From positions 450,545 to 514,544 of the forward strand of contig JAFKFM010000010.1 in the NCBI GenBank assembly GCA_017308135.1: a stretch of 64,000 bases of DNA. The letters run 5' to 3'. This DNA comes from Alphaproteobacteria bacterium (GTDB taxonomy: Bacteria; Pseudomonadota; Alphaproteobacteria; CACIAM-22H2). This document shows positions 46,110 through 54,930 of this stretch, piece after piece. The position numbers and the translations under genes are program-made. Below the pieces are notes generated by a model, which saw only the letters and a program-made list of their open reading frames with translations, was not told the origin of the DNA and ran no database searches. Each line of letters starts with the position of its first letter. The stretch's first letter is position 1.

Positions 46110-47353
46110 GCGCAGGCAGGGCGGCGATCGCGGTCGCCGGCGGCGGCGTGGTCGGGCTTTCCTGCGCCTTCGCCCTGGCCGCGCGCGGGCACGAGGTCGC
46201 ACTGTTCGACCCAACGCCGGGGCGCGGCACCTCCTGGGGCAATGCGGGCGGGATCACGCCGGGCTGGGTGTCGCCGTTGGCAACTTGGTCCACATTGCGC
46301 GCCGTGCCGTCGATGCTGACCGATCCTTTGTCGCCGCTGGCGATCCGCCCCGGCTATCTGCCCGCCTTGTTGCCCTGGCTGCTGCGCTTCGCGATGTCGG
46401 CGCGGCGCGCGGAAGATATGTCGAAGGCGCTGGCGGCGCTGACGTTGACCTCGATGGCCGATTGGCGCGAATTCGCGGCCGAGGCACAGGTCGATCACCT
46501 GATCCGCGCCCAAGGCCTGCTTTACGTTTATACGAGCCAAGCGAGCCGGGACGGGGCTGAAGCCGCGCACGCGTTTCGCCGCCGGCGTGGCGTGACGCTG
46601 GAGGAATTCGACGCGGCTTCGTTGCGCCGCTTTGCGCCGATGCTGTCGGAAAGCTACCGTCACGCGGTCTACGCGCCCGGCGCCGGGCACTTCGCCGATC
46701 CGGGTGCGCTGTGCGACGGGCTCGCTGCCGCGTTCCTGGCCAAAGGCGGGCGGATCGAGCGTGCGAAGATCGTCGACGTGGCGCCGATCAGCAACGGGAT
46801 CGCGCTGGTGACCGAAAACGGCCTGTTCCACGCCAAACAATTCGTGCTGGCGCTGGGTGCGCATTCGCAAACCCTGGCGACCAAGCTGGGGGCCCGCGTG
46901 CCGCTGGATGTCGAACGCGGCTATCACGCGCATTTGCCGTCGCCGGGCGTCGAACTGCCAGCACAGATGATCGACGGGGAGGGCAAATACGCCGTCACCT
47001 CGATGAACACGGGGCTTCGCCTGGCGGGCACGGTCGAGTTCGCGGGGCTCGATGCCGCGCCCGATATGCGCCGCGCCGAAAGGCTGATCGGCAATGCCAA
47101 AGCATTGTTGCCGGGCTTGAACGCGAACGATGCGACCTATTGGATGGGCTTTCGCCCGTCTTTGCCCGATGGCTTGCCCGTGCTGGGCCGATCGCCCGCC
47201 AGCCCCAAGGCGATCTTCGCTTTCGGGCATGCGCATCTGGGCACGACGCTGGCCGCGATCACCGCGAAGATCGTGGCGGCTTTGATCGAAGATCGCGATC
47301 CCGGACTCGATTTGCGGCCTTATGATCCGCTGCGATTCCGGCACTGGTTCTAA
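46106..47353 (+). CDS. FAD-dependent D-amino-acid dehydrogenase-like oxidoreductase (DadA family)
   Basis: 415 residues of the DAO superfamily: N-terminal FAD motif AGGGVVGLSCAFALA (residues 11-25), GTSWGNAGGITPGW, and C-terminal YWMGFRPSLPDGLPVLG. The last two are typical of DadA-type quinone-linked D-amino-acid dehydrogenases, which deaminate D- or imino acids. Translationally coupled (ATGA) to the amino-acid importer, so it probably oxidises the imported amino acid. Confidence 0.9.
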   Translation: MSAGRAAIAVAGGGVVGLSCAFALAARGHEVALFDPTPGRGTSWGNAGGITPGWVSPLATWSTLRAVPSMLTDPLSPLAIRPGYLPALLPWLLRFAMSARRAEDMSKALAALTLTSMADWREFAAEAQVDHLIRAQGLLYVYTSQASRDGAEAAHAFRRRRGVTLEEFDAASLRRFAPMLSESYRHAVYAPGAGHFADPGALCDGLAAAFLAKGGRIERAKIVDVAPISNGIALVTENGLFHAKQFVLALGAHSQTLATKLGARVPLDVERGYHAHLPSPGVELPAQMIDGEGKYAVTSMNTGLRLAGTVEFAGLDAAPDMRRAERLIGNAKALLPGLNANDATYWMGFRPSLPDGLPVLGRSPASPKAIFAFGHAHLGTTLAAITAKIVAALIEDRDPGLDLRPYDPLRFRHWF

Positions 47354-47371
47354 CAAACGACGGAGTGGACG

Positions 47372-47980
47372 ATGACGGCGTGGATCCAAATGCTGCAATA
47401 CGACGAGTCGACCGGCTATCTGCGCGAGCTCTACGACCGCGTGAAGGGCCCGGGCGGCAAGATCGACAACGTGATGAAGGTCCACTCGCTGCGCCCGCAC
47501 ACGATGGAAGGGCATAGCGCGCTGTACAAAAGCGTGTTGCACCATACGGGCAACACGCTGCCGGTCTGGTTCCTCGAGTGCCTCGGCGTCTATACGAGCC
47601 TCGCCAATAAATGCGATTACTCGGTCGCACATCACTTCGCCGGATTGACGCGTCTGTTGAAGGACGAGGCGAAGGCGCAGAAGATCTATAAAGCCTTCGT
47701 CGCCGTGCAGCCGGAGAAGATGTTCGACGGTAAGGAACTGGCGCTGTTGCGCTATGTGCGCAAACTGACGCTCGAACCGCAGACCATGGCCGAGAGCGAT
47801 ATCGTCGCGGCGCGCACCGCCGGGGCGAGCGACGCCGAGATTTTCGAGGCCAATCAGGTTTGCGCCTATTTCAATTATTCCAATCGCCTGCTCAACGGTT
47901 TGGGCGTGACCACGCAAGGCGACGTACTTGGCTTTTCGCCGCCCAACACCGACAAGCTCGACGATTGGGAGCATGTTTGA
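47372..47980 (+). CDS. AhpD-like carboxymuconolactone decarboxylase-family protein
   Basis: 202 residues, mostly helical, with the AhpD-like motif at residues 81-88 reading C-D-Y-S-V-A-H-H, so the second redox cysteine is Ser84. GGAG precedes the ATG. The C-terminal half has the family YVRKLTLEP segment. Family members are alkylhydroperoxidases or proteins of unknown role. It is 18 bases downstream of the DadA-like gene and may dispose of peroxide or simply process a ketoacid. Function uncertain. Confidence 0.75.
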   Translation: MTAWIQMLQYDESTGYLRELYDRVKGPGGKIDNVMKVHSLRPHTMEGHSALYKSVLHHTGNTLPVWFLECLGVYTSLANKCDYSVAHHFAGLTRLLKDEAKAQKIYKAFVAVQPEKMFDGKELALLRYVRKLTLEPQTMAESDIVAARTAGASDAEIFEANQVCAYFNYSNRLLNGLGVTTQGDVLGFSPPNTDKLDDWEHV

Positions 47981-47994
47981 GGTAGACTGACGGA

Positions 47995-48768
47995 ATGCGC
48001 CTCGAACTCCAGACATGGCACAAGGTGCGGGACTATCTGTCCCGCTCGAAGGGCATCGTGGTGCCGATCGGTTCGACCGAGCAGCACGGGCCCGAAGGCT
48101 TGATCGGTACCGACCATCTGTGCCCTGAAGCGATCGCCCGCAAGATGGGTGCCGATAGGGGCGTGCTGGTGGCGCCGACGATCCAGGTGGGAATGTCGCA
48201 ATTCCATCTCGACTTTCCGGGATCGATGTCGCTGCGCCCTTCGACCTTGATGGCCGTGGTGCGCGACTACATTGCCTCGCTGTCGCGCACGGGGTTCGAG
48301 CGCATCTATTTCCTGAACGGCCATGGCGGCAACGTGGCGCCGGTGCGCGCCGCGTTTCAAGAATTCTTCGCTGAGTTGTCTATGACCGGCCGCGACAAGG
48401 ATGTGCGGGTGCGCTGCAAGCTGAAAAGCTGGTGGGAGCTGCCGCGCGTCGATGCGCGCCGCAAGGCGCTTTACGGGGCGAGCGAAGGCTTCCACGGCAC
48501 GCCGTCGGAAATCGCGATCACCCAGGCCGCGTGGCCCGAGGCGATCCAGGAATTCCAATTGCCGCCGCCGCCCTCGCATGGGCGCAACGATCTGCTGGAA
48601 CATGCGGGCGACAATTACTACGAGGCGGCCGATTATCGCCGCCGCTTCCCCGACGGCCGCGTGATCTCCGATTCCGCGTTGGCCACGCGCGCGGCGGGCG
48701 AGGAATTCATCGCCCTGGGGGCCGAAGATCTGTTCGAGGAATTCGAGCGCTTCCGCAATTCCGATTAG
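47995..48768 (+). CDS. Creatininase-family amidohydrolase
   Basis: 257 residues with the metal-site patterns of PF02633: GSTEQHGP (residues 26-33), GTDHLCPEA, NGHGGN around 109 and the Glu in EGFHGTPSEIAIT near 160. The family hydrolyses creatinine, formamide-type or F420 precursors. 14 bases after the AhpD-like gene, so likely the same transcript. Proximity to sarcosine oxidase (50516-54930) allows a creatinine-like route, but no creatinase is seen, so substrate is open. Stop overlaps the convergent permease stop by 4 bases. Confidence 0.86.
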   Translation: MRLELQTWHKVRDYLSRSKGIVVPIGSTEQHGPEGLIGTDHLCPEAIARKMGADRGVLVAPTIQVGMSQFHLDFPGSMSLRPSTLMAVVRDYIASLSRTGFERIYFLNGHGGNVAPVRAAFQEFFAELSMTGRDKDVRVRCKLKSWWELPRVDARRKALYGASEGFHGTPSEIAITQAAWPEAIQEFQLPPPPSHGRNDLLEHAGDNYYEAADYRRRFPDGRVISDSALATRAAGEEFIALGAEDLFEEFERFRNSD

Positions 48769-49550
48769 CGCGTTTCGGCGGCCATCCGCGCTTCCAAGCG
48801 CCGCACCAGCCACGACACGACCAGGATCAGCACGAGATACTCGAGTACCAGCATCGTGTAGATCTCGAGCGGCCGGTACTCGATCAGCACCAATTCCTGC
48901 GCGCGCCGTGTGAGTTCCTGGAACCCGACGACGGAGATGAGCGAGCTCATCTTCAGCACATAGACGAATTGGTTGCCCAGCGCCGGCAGGATCTTGCGGA
49001 TCGCCTGCGGCAGCACGATTAAGCGCATCGTCTGCCAGCGCGAAAGGCCGACGCTGAACGCGGCTTCCGTCTGGCCCTTGGGTACCGATTGGATGCCGGC
49101 GCGGAAAATCTCCGCCTCGAACGCCGAGTCCGAAATCGCCAGCGTGGCGATGCCCGCGACGATCACCGAAAACTGGATGCCCGCCACGACCGGCAGGCCG
49201 TAATAGACCCAGAGCAGCAGCACCAGGATCGGCACGGCGCGGAAGGCTTCGACATAGCCGCGATTGAACAGGCGCAGCGCCCGGTGCCGCGACATGCCGG
49301 CGATGGCCAAAGCCGCCCCCAGCACGACCGAAATGACGATCGCGACGAGCGATATCCCGATCGTGGCGATCAGGCCTTCGGCGAGGAAGGCGATATTCTT
49401 GAGGCCGCGCGGATCGAACGGCGAAACGACGTACCAGCCCCAGTTATAGGAATTCTGCGCGCAGCCCGAAAGAGAAAGCGCCGCGGCCGAAACCGCCAGC
49501 GCTTTCCCCCAACTCGGATTTTGATTGGAGCTTAGGCCTTGGGCAGCCAC
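48765..49550 (-). CDS. Amino-acid ABC transporter permease with lipobox-like N-terminus
   Basis: 261 residues, polar amino-acid permease: EAA-type loop TEAAFSVGLSRWQTMRLIVLP near residue 160. The N-terminus is unusual: no ATG is in frame; a GTG at 49550, 19 bases inside the binding-protein gene, has GGAG at ideal spacing. It yields an N-terminal hydrophobic stretch ending in L27-S28-G29-Cys30, a lipobox, before the first permease helix. No ATPase is adjacent. The frame continues further upstream inside the SBP gene, but that part looks like shadow. Confidence 0.85.
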   Translation of the reverse strand: MAAQGLSSNQNPSWGKALAVSAAALSLSGCAQNSYNWGWYVVSPFDPRGLKNIAFLAEGLIATIGISLVAIVISVVLGAALAIAGMSRHRALRLFNRGYVEAFRAVPILVLLLWVYYGLPVVAGIQFSVIVAGIATLAISDSAFEAEIFRAGIQSVPKGQTEAAFSVGLSRWQTMRLIVLPQAIRKILPALGNQFVYVLKMSSLISVVGFQELTRRAQELVLIEYRPLEIYTMLVLEYLVLILVVSWLVRRLEARMAAETR

Positions 49551-50356
49551 TTGTTCTCCAGCCTTTCGAAGAAACCTTCGCGCATCTTCAGCGTGACCCA
49601 GGTGTTGACGTAGTTCAGCCAAATGGGATCGTCCTGCGCCATCATGAACGCGGCGGGACGGCGGTTGCGCGGCTCGACGCTGGCGGGCAGCAGGGTCAGC
49701 GCGTCGAAGCGGCGGATCAGCGACGAGGCTTCGACGTTGCTGGTGAGTGTCAAATCCGCGCGGCCGGCCAGCACTTCCTGGAAGCCGGTCGCCGGGGCCT
49801 GAACCGAGACGAGGCGCGCCTTGGGGAAATGCGCCTTGGCTTGGTCTTCGAACGCGGTGCCCATCGAGATGGCGACGCGCACGCCTTCGGCGTTGATCGA
49901 TTCCCAGGTGCTGAACTTGGCGGCGGCCGATTTCGCGACGACCGGGATCGAGCTGAACTCGAAATAGGGCAGGGTGAACGCCGCACCGCGCGCGCGCGGC
50001 ATGGTGACCGACGCGCCCGAGAAGATGTCGAAGCGGTTGGCGCCGATGCCGGCGACGATCTGCGCCCACTCGGTCTGCACCCATTCGACGCGCACGCCGC
50101 TATCGGTCGCGAGCTGGGTCATCGCTTCGACGTCGAAGCCCTGATACGAGTTCGTCGACGTGTCGCGGAAGCTCATCGGGTTGAAGTCGCCGGTCGTACC
50201 GACGCGCATCGTGCCGCGCTCCAGGATCTGGTGCAGGCGGGACTTACCGCCCGCGGCGGCGGGGGCTTGGGCCTGGGCCTGCTGACCGGCGACGGTCAAG
50301 GCGGCGGCACCGACGACGCCCGTGCCGAGCACGCGGGCGAGATCGCGGCGATTCAT
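49532..50356 (-). CDS. Amino-acid ABC transporter substrate-binding protein (SBP family 3), Tat-like signal
   Basis: 274 residues. N-terminus MNRRDLARVLGTGVVGAAAL resembles a twin-arginine signal ending near QAQA. The mature part has GTMRVGTTGDFNPMSF, YQGFDVEAMTQLA and FSGASVTMPRARGAAFT, typical of family 3 (also cyclohexadienyl-dehydratase-like). AGGAG upstream of ATG. Feeds the permease gene overlapping its 3' end. Binds an amino acid or similar small anion. Confidence 0.9.
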   Translation of the reverse strand: MNRRDLARVLGTGVVGAAALTVAGQQAQAQAPAAAGGKSRLHQILERGTMRVGTTGDFNPMSFRDTSTNSYQGFDVEAMTQLATDSGVRVEWVQTEWAQIVAGIGANRFDIFSGASVTMPRARGAAFTLPYFEFSSIPVVAKSAAAKFSTWESINAEGVRVAISMGTAFEDQAKAHFPKARLVSVQAPATGFQEVLAGRADLTLTSNVEASSLIRRFDALTLLPASVEPRNRRPAAFMMAQDDPIWLNYVNTWVTLKMREGFFERLENKWLPKA

Positions 50357-50515
50357 CGTTTTTCTCCTCTTTTGATTGGCGACGGAAACCTCGAGGCGAG
50401 AGTAGACGGCATACGCGGCGCGTCAAGGTATTCGGTGCGTGTCATGAGTCGCGGTCATCGCGCGATGAGAACGGCCGTATGGCGATACGCCGCCCGCTTG
50501 TGCACACTGACCGGC

Positions 50516-51763
50516 ATGGGCGCTTATTCCTTCGCCGATCTATTGCGACACGCGTTCCGGGGGCCGGGCTCCGCCGAGCGCGCTTGGCAGGAACGGCCGT
50601 TGAAGGACCGTTACGACGCGATCATCGTCGGGGCGGGCGGGCATGGCCTCGCCACCGCCTATAACCTCGCCGCGCGACATGGTCTGCGCGACGTGCTGGT
50701 GCTGGACAAAGGCTGGCTCGGCGGCGGCAATACGGGGCGCAACACCGTTACGATCCGCGCAAATTATCTGCGCGAGGAATCGATCCGCTTTCATGCCGAA
50801 GGCTTGAAGCTGTGGCGCGAGCTTTCGGGCGTGCTCGGCTACAACGTGATGTTTTCCGAGCGCGGTCAGCTCGACCTGATCCAAACCTGGGCGAAATTGC
50901 GCGACGTAAAGCGCCGCCAATCGACGCTGCGTCTGGCGGGCGTGCCGTTCGATATCGTGTCGCCCGCCGAAGCCAAGCGGCGCGTGCCCATCCTCGATCT
51001 CGACGGCGAGAAGCGCTTGCCGGTTCTCGCCGCGACCTGGCATCCGACCGCGGGGATCGCGCGCCACGACGCCGTCGCCTGGGGCTACGCGCGCGCGGCG
51101 AGCGCGCTGGGCGTCAATATCGTCCAGAACTGCGAAGTGCGCTCGATCGCGCGCATGGGCGGCAAGGTTTCGGGCGTGGAAACGGCGCGCGGCTTCATCG
51201 CGGCCGATAAAGTGGCGCTGGCCGTGTCGGGCCATGCAAGCGTGCTGGCCGCGACGGCGGGCTTGCGCTTGCCCATCGAGACCGTGCCGTTACAGGCGTT
51301 CGTGTCCGAGCCGTTGAAGCCGATCCTATCCTGCATCGTCAACTCGCCCGCGCAGGTCTATCTCTGCCAAAGCGACAAGGGCGAATTGGTGATCGGCGGC
51401 GGGTCGGACCCCGTACCGTCTTACGTACAGCGCGGCGATTTCACGACGATCGAACGCGTGACCGCGCATCTGATCGAGTTGTTTCCGATCCTGGGCCGCG
51501 TGCGCATGTTGCGCCAATGGGCGGGCGCGATCGATCTGTGCCACGACACGTCGCCCATCGTGTCGAAAACGCCGATCGACGGGCTTTATCTCGATATCGG
51601 CTGGGGCTCGGGCGGGTTCAAGGCGATCCCGACGGCGGGCCGCGAGTTCGCCGATTTGATCGCCAAAGATACGCCCAGCGATCTGATCGGCGGTTTCACC
51701 TTGTCGCGGTTCGATCGCGGAAGGCCGCTTTACGAAACCGCCGGCGCCTCGAACAGGGACTGA
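50516..51763 (+). CDS. soxB: Sarcosine oxidase beta subunit SoxB
   Basis: 415 residues, near the normal ~405-417. FAD motif VGAGGHGLATAYNLA (residues 41-55), then GNTGRNTVTIRANY and the C-terminal GWGSGGFKAIPTAG. SoxB carries covalent FMN and noncovalent FAD and oxidises sarcosine (N-methylglycine) to glycine and a C1 unit with O2. ATG at 50516 chosen because it begins the conserved YSFADLLRHAF start; upstream in-frame sequence has no homology. First of soxB-D-A-G. Confidence 0.93.
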   Translation: MGAYSFADLLRHAFRGPGSAERAWQERPLKDRYDAIIVGAGGHGLATAYNLAARHGLRDVLVLDKGWLGGGNTGRNTVTIRANYLREESIRFHAEGLKLWRELSGVLGYNVMFSERGQLDLIQTWAKLRDVKRRQSTLRLAGVPFDIVSPAEAKRRVPILDLDGEKRLPVLAATWHPTAGIARHDAVAWGYARAASALGVNIVQNCEVRSIARMGGKVSGVETARGFIAADKVALAVSGHASVLAATAGLRLPIETVPLQAFVSEPLKPILSCIVNSPAQVYLCQSDKGELVIGGGSDPVPSYVQRGDFTTIERVTAHLIELFPILGRVRMLRQWAGAIDLCHDTSPIVSKTPIDGLYLDIGWGSGGFKAIPTAGREFADLIAKDTPSDLIGGFTLSRFDRGRPLYETAGASNRD

Positions 51764-51768
51764 CGATC

Positions 51769-51966
51769 ATGCGCCTGGTCCCTTGTCCGAATTGCGGCCC
51801 GCGCGAACAAGCGGAGTTCGTGTGCCTAGGCGAAACCACGCCCCGCGAGATCTATTTACGCGACAACACGAAGGGGCCGGTGGAGGAACTCTGGTGGCAT
51901 AAACATGGCTGCCGCCATTGGCTGAAGCTCGCGCGCAACACCGCGACCAACGAGTTCGCGTCATGA
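51769..51966 (+). CDS. soxD: Sarcosine oxidase delta subunit SoxD
   Basis: 65-residue zinc-binding subunit: CPNCG near the N-terminus (Cys6, Cys9), and the C-terminal WWHKHGCRHWLKLARNT signature of this family. Starts 5 bases after soxB and overlaps soxA (ATGA). Stabilises the tetramer. Confidence 0.95.
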   Translation: MRLVPCPNCGPREQAEFVCLGETTPREIYLRDNTKGPVEELWWHKHGCRHWLKLARNTATNEFAS

Positions 51967-54599
51967 GCGGTTATCGCCTCAAACCGATTCCGCCGGGCGA
52001 AGTAGTCGAGTTCGAATTCGGCGGCCGCCCGTTAAACGGGCGTCGCGGCGAGCCGCTGGCGGCCGCGTTGCTCGCATCCGGTGTTCAAATCGTCGCGCGG
52101 AGTTTCAAATATCATCGGCCGCGCGGCATCGTCGGTTACGGCCGCCACGAGCCCAACGCCCATGTCGGCACAGCGAAGGGCAACGCGCTGGCGACGAGTT
52201 TGCGCGTCGAAGCCGGGCTTGAAGTCTGGCCGTTGAATTGCTGGCCGTCGGTCGATTTCGATTTTGGCGCATTGGCCGATCGCTTCGGCGCGCTGCTGCC
52301 GGCGGGGTTCTACTACAAGACCTTTATGGGGCCGGGCGGGCGGTTCTGGCCGATTTTCGAGCCGATGATCCAGCGCATGGCCGGGATCGGCAAGCTGCCG
52401 ATCGACACAACGCCGATGCGCGTCGAGAAGCGCTACGCCCATTGCGAAACGCTGGTCGTCGGCGGCGGGATCGCGGGCCAGCAAGCTGCGCGCGAAGCGG
52501 CGCAAGCGGGAGGGCGCGTCTGGCTGATCGACGACGGCGACGTGCCCGAGATTTCGGGCGTCACCGTGCTGCGCAATACGCTGGTGATCGCGCGCCACGA
52601 GGGCGGGTTGTTCGTCGCGGTCGAGCGCAACCCGAACGCCGCGATCGAGGCGCGGACCTGGAAGATCCGCGCCGCGAAAGCGATCCTCGCGACCGGCACG
52701 GTCGAACGGCCGATGATCTTCCGCGACAACGATCGGCCGGGGGTGATGCTGCTCTCCGCCGTACGGCGCTACGCGCGCGACCACGGCGTGGCGGCGGGGA
52801 ATTCCGTCGTCGTGTTTACCAACAACAATAGCGGCCATCGCCACGCGCGCGAGTTGACCGAAATGGGCATCGCCGTGCCGGCGGTGATCGATCTGCGCGA
52901 CGGCGAAGCAGTCGTCGCCGCGCTCGGTTGTCCCGTAAGAGGTGCACGTGTCGCGAAGCTCGACGGATCGGGCGCGCGCGATATTGACTGCGACGTGATC
53001 GCGATGGCGGGCGGGTTCACGCCGCTTGTTCATCTGCACAGCCACGCGGGCGGCAAATTGCGCTATGCGCGCGAATTCGCGGCGTTCTTGCCCGACGGCG
53101 CGCATGATGGCGCGGAAACGCGCATCGACTTGCCGCAGGATCATCTGCTGGCGCGCTGGGAAGCGCCCGAGGCGGGCGGCAAGGCTTTCGTCGATTTCGG
53201 CGCCGACGTTACCGCCGCCGATGCGCGCCTCGCCGCGCGCGAAGGCTATGACGGCGTCGAGCTGTTGAAGCGCTACACCACATTGGGCATGGCGCCGGAC
53301 CAGGGGCGCCTGTCGAACATGAACGCGCTCGACATTCTGGCGCGCGAGAAGGGTGTGACGCCCGATCTGGTCGGCACCACGACCTTCCGCCCGCCTTTCG
53401 TGCCGACCGAGTTCGCGGCCTTGGCCGAGCCCGTGGGCAAGCTGCTGAAGCCGTCGCGGACGACCACGCTGACCGCGTGGCACACGCAGGCGGGTGCCGT
53501 GATGTATGAAAGCGGCGCCAATTGGCGCCGGCCCGGCTATTACCCGCAGAACGGCGAAAATCTCGACGCCGCGTGCGCGCGCGAATGCTTCGCCGTACGC
53601 AATGCGGTCGGCGTCTACGATTCCTCGCCGCTCGGCAAGTTCGAGGTGATCGGCCCCGACGCCGCCGCGTTCCTCGATTTCGTCTATGCGACGCGGCTAT
53701 CGGATTTGGCGCCGGGGCGCGGGCGCTATGCGCTCCAGCTTCACGAAGACGGCCGCCTGTTCGATGACGGGATCGTGTTCCGCCTGTCGCCCGAACGCTA
53801 TTTCGTCACCACCACGACCGGCAATGCCGATGCGTGTTTGCAGCGCTTCGAATATTGCCGCCAAATCCTGCGCCCCGATTTGCAGGTACATGTCGTGCCG
53901 GTGACCGAACAATGGGCCGATATCGTCGTCTGCGGTCCGCAGGCGCGCGCGGCTTTGGCGAAGGCGGGGATCGCGCCGCCGCGCGACCTCGGCTTTATGG
54001 GGATGGCGGAAATCGAGCTGTTCGGCCGGCGCTGCTTGATCGCGCGCGCGGGCTTCACCGGCGAATTGTCGTTCGAGATCTTGCTGCCGAATTCGGCAGC
54101 CCCCGCCTTGTGGGATCGGATGATCGCAGTGGGGGCCGTGCCGGTGGGGTCGGAGGCCAATCACGTGCTGCGCATCGAGAAAGGCTTCATCTCGGTCGGC
54201 CACGAAGGCGACGGGATCGCCGGGCCCGACGACCTGGGCCTTGGCTTTGCCGTTCACGCCGCCAAGCCGGACTTCATCGGCAAGGCGGCATTGTTACGCG
54301 ACCGCGCGGATACGGCGCCGCGCCCGCAGCTGGTCGGGCTGCTGTCGCGCGATCCGGATTTCGTGTTGCCCGAAGGGGCGGCGATCCTGCGCGACGGCGG
54401 CGAGGCCAGGGGGCGGGGCTATGTCACCGCGTCGTGCCATAGCGGCGCGTTGGGCCGGTCGCTCGCGATGGGATTGCTCGAGAACGGCCGCGCATTGATG
54501 GGCCAAACCGTTTCGGTGTCGCTGCCGGGCGGCGATGCGGGGGCGATTGTGGTCAAACCCGCTTTCTATGACCTCAGCGGAGGGCGCCAGCGTGTCTGA
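51963..54599 (+). CDS. soxA: Sarcosine oxidase alpha subunit SoxA
   Basis: 878 residues, about 90 shorter than the Corynebacterium form (~967). Domains in order: N-terminal 2Fe-2S-like (Fer2_4) fold (RPLNGRRGEPLAAALLASG) lacking cluster cysteines, an FAD/NAD-binding pyridine-nucleotide oxidoreductase part (VVGGGIAGQQAAREAA near residue 164), and C-terminal GCV_T (aminomethyltransferase-like) domains from about 500 to 870 that bind tetrahydrofolate. It carries the NAD+ and folate sites; the methyl group leaves as 5,10-methylene-THF or formaldehyde. Confidence 0.94.
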   Translation: MSGYRLKPIPPGEVVEFEFGGRPLNGRRGEPLAAALLASGVQIVARSFKYHRPRGIVGYGRHEPNAHVGTAKGNALATSLRVEAGLEVWPLNCWPSVDFDFGALADRFGALLPAGFYYKTFMGPGGRFWPIFEPMIQRMAGIGKLPIDTTPMRVEKRYAHCETLVVGGGIAGQQAAREAAQAGGRVWLIDDGDVPEISGVTVLRNTLVIARHEGGLFVAVERNPNAAIEARTWKIRAAKAILATGTVERPMIFRDNDRPGVMLLSAVRRYARDHGVAAGNSVVVFTNNNSGHRHARELTEMGIAVPAVIDLRDGEAVVAALGCPVRGARVAKLDGSGARDIDCDVIAMAGGFTPLVHLHSHAGGKLRYAREFAAFLPDGAHDGAETRIDLPQDHLLARWEAPEAGGKAFVDFGADVTAADARLAAREGYDGVELLKRYTTLGMAPDQGRLSNMNALDILAREKGVTPDLVGTTTFRPPFVPTEFAALAEPVGKLLKPSRTTTLTAWHTQAGAVMYESGANWRRPGYYPQNGENLDAACARECFAVRNAVGVYDSSPLGKFEVIGPDAAAFLDFVYATRLSDLAPGRGRYALQLHEDGRLFDDGIVFRLSPERYFVTTTTGNADACLQRFEYCRQILRPDLQVHVVPVTEQWADIVVCGPQARAALAKAGIAPPRDLGFMGMAEIELFGRRCLIARAGFTGELSFEILLPNSAAPALWDRMIAVGAVPVGSEANHVLRIEKGFISVGHEGDGIAGPDDLGLGFAVHAAKPDFIGKAALLRDRADTAPRPQLVGLLSRDPDFVLPEGAAILRDGGEARGRGYVTASCHSGALGRSLAMGLLENGRALMGQTVSVSLPGGDAGAIVVKPAFYDLSGGRQRV

Positions 54600-54930
54600 G
54601 GTCTTGACCCTCGTGCTGGGTGCCAAGCCCGGTCCCGGCGCCATTCCGGTGGCGCCCGATCAATGGCTGATCGCCGGAAAAGCGCCCGATAGAACGCTCT
54701 CAATCGACTTGAGCGACGCCTATCAATCATTTGAAATAAAAGAAAATATTTGGGCGCAAGGGATCGCGCTCGACTTCGCCAAGCTGCCGGAAGATTTCGC
54801 CGGGCGGACGCGCCTGGGCGAAATCTCCGTGCTGCTGTCGCGCGACGGCGACAACTGGATCCTGCGCTGCGAACGCTCCTACGCCGAATGGGTGGAGACG
54901 TGGCTCAGGACGCGCCCTGGCGGTACTTGA
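54592..54930 (+). CDS. soxG: Sarcosine oxidase gamma subunit SoxG, short form
   Basis: 112 residues from the GTG at 54592 (GGAGGG upstream; overlaps the soxA stop). The C-terminal part SVLLSRDGDNWILRCERSYAEW matches the end of SoxG, but the family is normally ~190-200 residues, so the N-terminal half is missing or very divergent. An AT-rich patch (54721-54750) stands out from the GC-rich surroundings. ATG at 54568 would lengthen it by 8 residues. Its last 26 bases overlap the convergent dioxygenase gene. Confidence 0.72.
   Translation: MSEVLTLVLGAKPGPGAIPVAPDQWLIAGKAPDRTLSIDLSDAYQSFEIKENIWAQGIALDFAKLPEDFAGRTRLGEISVLLSRDGDNWILRCERSYAEWVETWLRTRPGGT

Noticed and set aside
46037..48016. 659-codon minus-strand open frame opposite the DadA-like and AhpD-like genes
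   Set aside because: Shadow frame; no domain and contradictory strand to the operon.
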